A DNA stretch of 22,928 nt, taken from positions 1,491 through 24,418 of the forward strand of contig JBBBWG010025668.1 of NCBI GenBank assembly GCA_037176905.1. Direction: 5' to 3'. A program made the position numbers and the translations under genes. Source of the stretch: Azolla pinnata (Eukaryota; Streptophyta; Polypodiopsida; Salviniales; Salviniaceae). Below, piece by piece: positions 8,901 through 18,192 of this stretch. Position 1 is the first letter of the stretch; each line of letters opens with the position of its first letter. Under the pieces are notes generated by a model, which saw only the letters and a list, made by a program, of their open reading frames with translations, had not been told where the DNA came from and searched no databases.

Positions 8901-11900
8901 ATATACATGGGCAGTTCAAGACAAAAGCTGGAAAACAACTGTAAGTATCACAATCCTTCTGCACTGGGAATACATAATTGTGTGAGTGTGCATTGTGCTT
9001 TATTTGAAAACAGAACATTATCATTTTAACTTTTCTTTAGTTTACCCCAAACTTCCATTATATCCCAGATTGTCCTTGGTCAATCGTGAAAGAAAGAGAA
9101 AGGGGATGAATCCATTATGTTATGGTTTAAAAATCACAGGAGATGGAATGATTTGGCTGCAAAACGGGTCCAGTAACATATAAATTGCAATAAAAATTTG
9201 TCATAGATGAGGGCGATTGAAGAAATGTTGAAAATCTTAGAGGTTTTTGTACATTTTTTCCTTTTTAAGTGTCCAAAGAATCTAAACTGTAGAGTGTGTT
9301 TGGAATTACCTTTGCATTTTCAGGACAGTATTTTATGCTGCTTCAGATGTCGAGATCATAAGGCCGATGATTGATGTTTCTTGGGCTCCTGTGCTTGCTG
9401 CATTTAGTGTACCCTTGGATCAAAGTGAAGATGAAGCCATAATCTCTGAGTGCCTAGTCAGTTTTCGTCATGCTATACACATAACCGCTGTGATGTGTAT
9501 GAGGACTCAACGTGATGCATTTTTGACTTCATTGGCAAAATTCACATTGTTGCATTCAGCAGCAGATATGAAACAGAAGAATATTAATTGCATCAAAGTA
9601 CACCTCTAATCTCTTTGTTGTGTGCTTGATATTCTTTGCTGAAAGCTTCATTCTGATTCATTCACATGGAGAGTCTTGACCTATGCTCCCTGTATGTTTG
9701 GATTGTAACTATCTTTTCTTTCAAGATAACCACAGATTGCAGATGTAAAGATCTCAGACTCTCAGTTTTAGAAGAGGATATATGTTGTGTTGTACCCAGA
9801 TTTGGGTTTGAGAGACAGAGCAGCAGTCCACTAGTAGAGGCTAGCTTACCATGACAACATGAAAGTGCAACCTCTGAATCTTCTGTGAGAAACACCTGTT
9901 TCTAGAACTTACAAGATTACCGCACCAGAGGTGAATAATAGGAACCTCATATTTTAGTCATAAATTGATTACACCCCCAAGCTTCATGTTAGTTCTACAC
10001 TAGAACAATACTACTACAAGAGCATGTTCCCAGATCTTGGATCTTAGATCTCAATACAGCATGTATTTGGAGTAGGAGGCAGTAAAAGCAGCTCCTGTCC
10101 AATTCATCTTGATTTCCAACTTGGTTGTAGGATTATCTACCTGCATGACTAGTTGAGATGCTTCAGGATGGCAACTCCCTAAATTCTATATATAGTTGTA
10201 TGTGATAGAGCACAAGTCCTGCAATCTTCTCGTTGAACACCCTGTCAACTTTTTCATTTGCTTACTAGTTTACTCAGTCACTTTGGTTTCAATTTAGTTG
10301 TACCACCACAAAGCTTGAGGTTATTACTCCCATTTTGCATTAGAAAACTCTGCAAATTTGTAATTTGGTATGATATTTTATCATATATTTTGCATTCATA
10401 CCCAGCTATGCTCCTAAAGTGCATGTTTTTGGCTGTGGATCTTCTGCTTTTGGTTTCTAACTATGGTTTTTCCATTGTGAAAACCATTTATTATTTCTTG
10501 AAGATAGGTTAGATACCTGTGTATTGTTCTGTATATTACTTTTGCCTGACTCATTCGTATAACAAACAGGCAATTATATCGATTGCAGATGAAGATGGCA
10601 ATTACTTACAGGAGGCGTGGGAACACATCTTAACTTGTATCTCACGTTTTGAATATCTTCATCTCTTGGGTGGAGGTGTGCATCCTGATGCAGCTTTCTT
10701 TGTTGCACCACAGAATGAATCTGAAAAATCTAGGCAAACACGGAAGTCTCCTGTTCTTCCTATACTAAAGAGAAAAGGACCAAGCCAGCTGCAACATGCC
10801 ACCACTACTGCTAGGAGAGGAACCTATGACAGTGCTGGTGTAGGGGGCCATGCATCAGGCGCTCTTGTATCTGTACAGATGAACAACCTCGTTCCTAACC
10901 TGAATATGCTACTAGACCAAATTGAAGATTTTGCTACAAACAACATTTTTATTGGAAGTCAAAATCTGAATAGCGAAGCCATTGTTGACTTCGTTAAGGC
11001 TTTATGCAAGGTTTCCCTCGAGGAACTTCGGTCGCCAACTGATCTGCATGTCTTTAGTCTTATGAAGATAGTGGAGATTGCGTAAGGAACTTGATCTTAA
11101 AATTTTTTTATATTGTCAAATCTCTTTTTCATTAATTGTTACTCAAATAATTTGTATGCTCTGCATATGCAGGCATTTGAATATGACCAGAATTAGATTA
11201 GTTTGGGCAAAGATCTGGAAGGTGCTGTCAGAATTCTTCATTACTGTTGGGTGTTCTCAGAACCTCTCTATAGCAATATTTGCAATAGATTCTTTGAAGC
11301 AATTGTCAATGAAATTTCTAGAACAGGAGGAACTTACAAACTATAAATTCCAACATGAGTTTATGATGCCATTTATTGCTGTAATGCGGAAAAACAGTGG
11401 CATTGAGATCAGAGACCTTATCATCCGCTGTGTTTCCCAGATGGTTCTATCCAGGCCAAGCAATATGAAGTCGGGATGGAAGATTGTGTTTATGGTTAGT
11501 ATATTGTTACAGACTTTTTTCCTTTCCATAGAATCCATCCTCTGAAAAGAGATCGCAAACATTTTTCTCTAATATAGGCATTTTCTTCTTTCGTCCAGGT
11601 ATTTAGTTTAGCTGCAACCGATGACCATAAAAGTATTGTGCTATTGGCTTTTGAGACAATAGAAAAAATTGTTAAAGAATTGTTCCCATACATCACTCAA
11701 AGTGATGCCGCCACTTTTACATATTGTGTGAGCTGTCTTATTGCTTTTACAAACAGCAGGTTTAATGAGGACACGAGCCTGAATTCCATTGCCCTCTTGC
11801 ATTTTTGTGCATTGAAATTGGCTGAAGCTGAGTTTGGTGATACTGGAAGAAACAAGGAAATGAGTAGATCTTCCAATTCAATCTCACTCACATTCATGGA

Positions 11901-14126
11901 TAGAGAGGATCATATTTCCCTCTGGTTCCCCCTTCTTGTTGGTAAGTTATTAATCTGTATGATTGCTGTCTTAGACAAATAAACATTGCCAGTTAATGTC
12001 TCAAGGTGATGAAGGAAAGAAATTGAATATTAGCTTCACCTAAATAGACAGTAAACGAGCAAAGTTACAGAGTTGAAATAAGATTTCTGTTTTGCAGGCT
12101 TGTCAGAGTTAAGTTTTGATGCACGAACAGATATTTGTAAGAATGCCTTGGGTGTATTTTTGGGCACCCTTCGTAGCCATGGGCATTTGTTTACTCTTGG
12201 ACTTTGGGAGCGTGTGTATGATTCTGTGCTTTTCCCTATCTTTGACTCTGGTCGCAGGGCAATGGATTCTCTTTCACAAAGGCTAGAAGCTAAGGGCATA
12301 GATTCAGAACAACGGGTAGTTAGTGCAGATGCATGGCATTATGAAACATGCAGTTTTTCATCAGAACTTATGGTTGAACTTTTTGTGAGATTTTATGAAG
12401 TCGTGAATCCTCTAATTGGGAAGATCCTAAATCAATTTGTGGAATATATCAAACGACCGCATCAAAATTTGGCCACAATTAGTGTTAGTGTTGTTGTGCG
12501 TTTAATTTGTAGTGCAGGAACTCTCTTTTCCGAGGATAGATGGTCTGAAGTTTTGTCTGCTTTCAAAGATGCTGCCGTGGGTACTTTGCCTGATTTGATT
12601 AAGATTGCAGAGATTGTGGACCTCCTAATGGCTCGACAAAATTTAACCAAGGTTGGCCATTTTGAGACAGTGACTGAACTTAAGAACAGATTGCAATTTT
12701 ATCAGTCAGAAGTGAAATCACAGACAGAAGTACAATTGGTGCTTATTCAGGTAAAGATCATATTTTGACGGTTTTATTTTGGAAGTATCTTCTCTCATTC
12801 ATGTCCTGATTCTCTTCAAAGAAATAGGATAGAACTTGCTTTCCGGTAATATATTATCAAATACTAGCGGTAGATATGAGCTTGCAGTTTCTGCTAGACT
12901 CTAGCATGCGTAGCTCGAAGATTGTTGTTTTTGGACATTTCAAAAGTCTTTTAGCTATTGGAACTGCTAGGCCTGATTCTTTTTTCTTTGATTTTGATTG
13001 AAATGTAACAGTTGTTTCAAAAGTCTGTTATCCTCTTAGGACGGTGACTTTTTGGACATCTTTGCTAGTGATTAGGGTGATCCTTGGATCCATCACATTT
13101 CCAACTCTTGTTCTGGCTGTACAATTTAAAGGCAGGGTGGAAAAAGTTTCTGCGCAGCAATATAGGTCTTAGTAAGAAGCATTAGAGTAAACAACTTTTT
13201 GATTCTTTTCTCCGGATATTTTTATGGTCATGTATGTAGATTAATTATTGGTCTAGTTTGAACCCCAAAAGGATGAGCAGTATGTTTTGCGAGATCCTAC
13301 ATAGTGCTTCAACTAAACATTTACCATAGAATAATTTTGTACACACTGGTGTGTCCATTTGATGCAGTCTCCACCCACTATTTTTTTTTCCTGTGTATGC
13401 TGCCTGTGAGTTGGGTATATGATATCTGTGAGCACACTGTTCCATTGTGATCTTTTTGACATGATGTATTTCAAACACATTTCTCTAATGGATATATTTT
13501 GATTGCAGGCAGTTGGTCAGATTTACAATATGCATGGCAGCCGGTTGATGGTTCAGCATGTTGTACTACTCCTAGAGGTACTGCATGAAATTGCTACACA
13601 TGCACACAAAATAAATAGTGATGCTGAATTGCGTCTGAAGCTACAGAGGCTGCCGATGGCTGCCCAAATGCCAGATCCTCCTTTGCTCCGATTAGAAACC
13701 GAGTCATACCAAGCATATATAACTTTGCTTCAACGTTTATATTCTGGTAAACCGGATGTAGTGATGGGTGCCCAAGTTGATACTAGGCTGGTCAAAGTAT
13801 TCGAGGACGTTTTGAATCTCTACCTGAAAACAGCCACAGAACCAAGTAATCAAATGCAAGGAGAAGTAATTGGCACAAACCCTTGGCGTCTTCCAGTAGG
13901 GTCTTCCAAGAGAAAAGAATTGAATTCGCGTTCTCCTATGGTGGTAGCGGCATTGAAAGCTATAACTCGGCGCGGAGATCCATCCTTTGAAAAATACTTG
14001 AGCGGATTCTTCCCCCTTCTTGTGAGCTTAATCAGCTGCGAGCATGTGGCAGTGGAAGTTCAACTGGCATTAAGTGAAATGTTCAGTTCTTGGATTGGCC
14101 CGGTTCTTTTCAAGCATGCATGTTGA
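5940..14126 (+). CDS. BIG-type Sec7 ARF-GEF (brefeldin A-inhibited GEF family, BIG1-4 clade), altered catalytic motif; 11 coding exons, 1761 aa
   Basis: Exons: 5940-7126, 7209-7526, 7687-8029, 8151-8573, 8648-8940, 9324-9597, 10570-11081, 11173-11494, 11599-11941, 12098-12750, 13509-14126. Phases agree throughout. The family activates ARF GTPases on Golgi/TGN membranes for vesicle coat recruitment. Domain order is typical: DCB from PALEKII (residue 7 on); HUS with FANYDCDLGASNIFKR at 487-502; Sec7 at about 617-805; the Sec7-associated DUF1981 region near 1176-1240; HDS repeats to GPVLFKHAC. Length fits the family. Oddities: the glutamic-finger motif reads FRLPRVAQK (R705, V706) instead of FRLPGEAQK, and LNTDxHNP reads LNYDAHNP (Y747). 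The N-terminus is about 10 residues shorter than usual; an in-frame stop at 5919 supports ATG 5940. Long introns (9598-10569, 12751-13508) contain no gene. Family call is firm; exchange activity is doubtful. Confidence 0.93.
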
Positions 14127-14957
14127 TGGACAACAGGTGATGGTGCAACAGTTTTACCCTGATCATGCTTGGGCTGATTTCCTCATTGGTTGATGAACAT
14201 TGTGATTCGTAAAATGTATACATACGCGTGGCACAAAGTCGGGTTTTCTGATGCAAGAAGCTTCCACATTGGCATGGCATAGTTCTTCGACCTGTGGCAT
14301 TGGATTTGCCTACCGTCATCGACAATGTTTGCGAAGTTGCAAGGAAGAAATGCGATGTAAGTTCTCTCTTTAACTTTGCCATGTGAAGAAGGGCTGTCAA
14401 AGCTCTTCTTCTGTTGTAAATCTGACTTTGTCAATTCGTTTTTTAACACTTAACAAAATCAAGGGCTTGTTACAAATGCAGAGCTCAAGTTTAGTTATAT
14501 TTTGATGTTGCCAACTGCAGCATGGAATACCCCATGGCATTGATGCTTTTTGTTTGTGGCATTGAGGGTGGTTGATTTGGAAAATACAACAGAAACAGGC
14601 ACAAGAGTGTTATTGTATCTTACCAGCGCCTATTTCGGTATGTGTTTGATGAAGATCAGATTCTTGATGTGTCTGGGAATGTTGTTATCGAGGAAGATCT
14701 CGATCGAAGAGATCGAATGCGTGAGAATTTTGATACAGAGGAAGATCAATGATGTATATGGAGTTAAAAAAAAACCATGGAACTGTAGCCCCAGAAGAGC
14801 TGGTACACCATCACACAAGAGATAAGCTATGGCTATGGTACTGGTGGATAAACCCTAAGAAAAGATTGGTTATAGTTAATCTCTGTATATGATCCTAAGC
14901 CCTGGGGGAAAGAAGATTAGTTTATATCTTTTCTAATGTTCTTAAACCCTAAATAAA
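14127..14957 (+). other. Probable 3' UTR / 3' flank of the ARF-GEF gene, with AATAAA
   Basis: Non-coding sequence follows the ARF-GEF stop. A canonical AATAAA at 14952-14957 is the clearest poly(A) signal, but it is about 830 nt from the stop, so an earlier site is possible. A splice-like CAG at 14596-14598 and a GTAAGT at about 14356 lie within it; see the separate entry for 14600-14752. Confidence 0.4.
14600..14752 (+). other. Short acidic open segment, possible gene fragment
   Basis: After CAG at 14596-14598, one frame is open for 50 codons to TGA 14750-14752 and reads SYQRLFRYVFDEDQILDV, then an acidic tail ending in FDTEEDQ. The balanced hydrophobic start and charged end look more protein-like than neighbouring frames. 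It has no in-frame ATG, I recognise no family, and an overlapping frame is also open, so it may be chance. It could be a remnant exon or simply 3' UTR. Confidence 0.2.
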
Positions 14958-15494
14958 ACCTTAAGGTTCAATGCATTCTGCAAACTCTTCTGACCAGAAT
15001 TTATTGTAGTTCATTCTTCCTGGCTATAGTGTTTACATCCATGCAGAAAGGGTAAATCAAAAGCAACTGATTGGAAGGAAACATCACCAAAATAGATCAA
15101 TAATATGGAGGGAAATTAATGCCCAAGAATGCCTTACAAAGTCGCTAGCCTGATATGACATTACAAAATCGAGTCCCCCGCTTATTGCTGAATTTGAATC
15201 TCAATTCATTGACATTAGTTTAAACTTTAAAATTCCATAACCTTAATTTAATGCCTTAAAAGCCCCACTAACCTAAGGTTAAGTTTAAACCCCTGATCCA
15301 CCGCTTCGTCTTAATGCCTGCAGATAGTCCATGCGATTGTTATTTCACCGTCGTTCTCTTGGATTGGAACAACTTGTTACCCATCCCTTGGTTTGGAAGT
15401 TTATTAACAAGTAAATTACGGATAAACAAACGACCTACAATTGTTTTTGACTACATTTTGACGCATGACAATGTTATGTTAACTGCCAGCTGAT
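14958..15494. other. Spacer without a recognisable gene
   Basis: AT-rich intergenic sequence with no long frame and no structural RNA signature. A weak copy of the 'TACATTTTGACGC' motif at about 15450 relates it to the repeat family further downstream. Confidence 0.6.
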
Positions 15495-16140
15495 GCCTGC
15501 CTTGTGGGTAAATCAATTAACGGGACCATAAAACCTGTCGAAATCGTTATCAAACAATTAGAAATCAAACAGTAGAACTGATGTGGAACCCAACAAAATC
15601 GGAAACTGGAAGCTATCATGGAGTCATACCGCATTTCAAAATCGGCCGGTCATTCGATGGACTGAACAATAAATGACGAATAAAACTGTAATCGGTCAAT
15701 TAGAAGCCAGTAGACAGAATTAGAGGCTTGGTTGTTGGTAAAAATCGACTAACCAAACCATAAAAACAAATTGCACGATTAACTAGAAATCGAACGATAG
15801 AATCTCGATGAAATTAGGAGATTCTCATGGAATCCCTGAAAGATGTACCGTTTTGATGCCCTCACAATGTGTCGGCAAAACAATCGAACCGAATTATAAT
15901 CAATCAATTAAGGGATTGAGCGGAACTGGTGAAATCACACGACTTATTTATTGTGGAATTGTAGAGTGGTTTAGAAGAAAATCACCGTCGAACTAACGCC
16001 TATTTGTGGGTTGATCAATCAACCCCAATCGAATCATAATCCGCTTGATTCACTTAATCGGTTAGTAATTGACCGATCAATCAACCGAACCATATGACTG
16101 ATTGAATCGTAATTCACTCAATTCAGTTGACCAGTCAGTG
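15495..16140. repeat. Three degenerate direct repeat units (~230-270 bp)
   Basis: Related segments begin at about 15495, 15729 and 15998. They share a TTGTGGGT(A/T)-AATC or TTGGTAAAAATCGACTAACC opening, then a run like ACCATAAAA. The first two also share ATTAGAAATC(A/G)AAC(A/G)(A/G)TAGAA, followed by a block containing TCATGGA. The third unit is rich in GATCAATCAACC-type palindromes. Drift is high and boundaries are approximate. No coding capacity was found. Confidence 0.45.
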
Positions 16141-16317
16141 ATGCAATAATCTTGAATCAATGCTAAAATGATCATGGAATCGAAATTTGGAGTTGCCCAA
16201 GGGATTGTGCTGATCAAACAGGTGGGAGAAATCAGTTGAGCATAAAAGAGCTGCAAAAAATTACAAAAAAACTGATTGATAACAATTCAAGAAAGTTTGT
16301 TTGTGTTTTTTAATTAC

Positions 16318-17030
16318 CAGAAAACGTCTAACATGTCTATTAATTACATTTTAACGCACACTAAAATTAACAATTACAAACTAACACCTACTTTTATCTC
16401 TCACCAAAATATTAGTGCCCAATCGATTGATTAAGACCAAATTAATTAGATTCTAAAATGACTAGCTTCTGTTAACTGAATACAATGAGGAAATCGACTA
16501 ATGAACAATCAATAAATAGCAGTAAGAGGATTAAAAATCAATGAACATGAGAAGAGATAGATGGAAGCGATCAATAAAAGAATCGATGGCTCAGAAGCGA
16601 TGAGGAAGTAGCAGTAGTAAGGGAAGGAATAAAATCGAATTAATTGGGCAGAAATTTTCAGCGAGAGTAAAATTAGGAGTCAATTTGTAATTTCTAATTT
16701 TATTAGACGTTAAACTGTAATTGTTAAATTATCGACGCGTTTTTGTTTTGATAATTTTCCATTTGTTTTAAAGGGAAAACTACCGAAAAAACGCCGACCA
16801 AAATTATAAATTACATTTTAACGTCTGCTAAATCTAAAAATTACAAATTGATGCATAGTTTTAAAAAGGAATGCTCAATTAATTGATTAACACCAAATCA
16901 ATAAACTATGAGCAAAATTAACACCTAATTAATTCATTGATTAACGTCAATTAACTGATTAACACCAAATTAACCCGTTAACCAGTTGATTAGATTCTAG
17001 AATTACTAACATTTGTTAGTCGACTATAGT
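16318..17030. repeat. Dispersed direct repeat pair with an inverted copy between (transposon-like remnant)
   Basis: Segments 16318-16480 and 16776-17025 are related in direct orientation. Both have AATTACATTTTAACG (16342-16356 and 16809-16823) near the start and TTAGATTCTA...TGTTA near the end. The second copy is lengthened by short GATTAACACCAAAT-type repeats at about 16882-16980. An inverted copy of the first part lies at 16680-16760. The pattern suggests a decayed non-autonomous element, but no target-site duplication or transposase was seen. Confidence 0.5.
16680..16851. mobile_element. Fold-back element: ~80-bp imperfect inverted repeat, 12-bp loop
   Basis: The left arm 16680-16760 and right arm 16773-16851 are reverse complements with an estimated 75-80% match. 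The outer 14 bases (TCAATTTGTAATTT) and an inner AGACGTTAAA block match exactly. The loop 16761-16772 is AT-rich. This would fold into a near-continuous hairpin of about 170 nt. It fits a MITE-like fold-back element or an inverted duplication of the local repeat. If transcribed, it could feed small-RNA processing. Confidence 0.6.
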
Positions 17031-17084
17031 TCAGGAATAAAAAAGGATCAATCAGTGGGGTAGTTTTTAAATACATAAATAATA

Positions 17085-17475
17085 AATAAATAGGGTAAAT
17101 ATAAATGAACAAATAAATACATACATATACATACATAAATAAATACACACATATATATACATAAATAAATACACACATATATATACATAAATAAATATAC
17201 ATTATACATACATAAATAAAAGCAAATGAATATATATATTTATTTTTTGAATTTGTTTTTTCTGTCCTATAAATTAAAGATTTGGTCAATTAAAGATTTA
17301 AATACCAATAAATACATAAATAAATAAGTCATATATATATATATACACGCATACAAATAAATACAGAAATAGAGTAAATGATAAATAAATAGAGTAAATA
17401 GAGTAAATAGAGTATAAATGAATAAATAAATAAAAAATAAATATACAGATATACATAAATAAATAGATAAATCCA
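17085..17475. repeat. AT-rich low-complexity tract, (ATAA/ATAC)n
   Basis: Interspersed AAATA, ATACAT and TATATA units make up two blocks (about 17085-17240 and 17300-17475). Between them is unique sequence including TTTTTTGAATTTGTTTTTTC at 17243-17262. There is no gene; Tyr/Ile/Phe-rich frames on the minus strand are products of the repeat. Confidence 0.8.
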
Positions 17476-17990
17476 AACGGATGCATGCACACAAACATAC
17501 ATGCATACACACATGCATGCACACACACATACATACATACGCACACATACATACACACACATGCATACATACATGCACACACACACATGCATACATACAT
17601 GCACACACACACATGCATACATACATACATACACACAGGCACACATACATACACACAAGCACACATACATACACAGGCACACATACATACATACACAGAG
17701 GCACACATACATACATACATACAGGCACGCACACATACATGCATGCATACACGCACACACACACACACATGCACATACACATGCATACATACACACATAC
17801 ATACATACATACATGCGCACACACATACATACATGCATACACACACATACATACATACATACATACACACACACACAGGCACACATACATACATACACGC
17901 AGGCACACATACATACATACACGCAGGCACACATACATGCATGCACACATACATACATGCACGTATGCATGCATACATACATAAATACAT
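17476..17990. repeat. (ACAT/AC/ATGC)n microsatellite, ~510 bp
   Basis: A compound repeat of ACAT, AC, GC and ATGC units. It includes two uninterrupted alternating purine-pyrimidine runs: 17495-17637 (143 bp) and 17725-17877 (153 bp). It ends about 200 bp before the ERD4-like start codon. It generates open frames of several hundred codons on both strands (Cys/Met/Tyr/Val-rich on -, His/Thr-rich on +), which are not genes. Confidence 0.95.
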
Positions 17991-17993
17991 GGA

Positions 17994-18192
17994 AATATAA
18001 TAAAAAATTTAGTTTTATTGTTTTTTTGAATTTGTTTTTTCCCGTTCTTCGTCTCTCTCGTTTTTCTGTCTGCGCATTTTCTTCCTTCCGCCATAGCCAC
18101 CGCTTCTTCCTTCTTCTTCTCCTTCTTCTTCCTCTTCTGCTTCTGCTTCTGCTTCTGCTTCCTGAATCAGATTCTGCTTCTCCGCCATAGCC
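17994..18192 (+). promoter_or_regulatory. Proximal promoter and CT-rich 5' leader of the ERD4-like gene
   Basis: A TATA-like AATATAATAAAAAA at about 17994-18007 lies roughly 190 bp before the start codon. It is followed by a T-rich stretch and a CTTCTT/CTTCTG-rich leader (about 18100-18165), a common composition for plant 5' UTRs. The exact transcription start cannot be read from sequence. The leader holds no upstream ATG in good context. Confidence 0.4.

Noticed and set aside
14110-14449. Minus-strand frames of 88 and 96 codons after the ARF-GEF stop
   Set aside because: No family resemblance; they lie in the probable 3' UTR on the opposite strand.
17476-17990. Regular repeats that could suggest a CRISPR array
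   Set aside because: No unique spacers between constant repeats; it is a simple microsatellite in a plant nuclear sequence.
17481-18190. Plus-strand His/Thr-rich open frames, up to 229 codons
   Set aside because: Same microsatellite read in the other direction; three overlapping frames are all open, which is typical of a repeat lacking stops.
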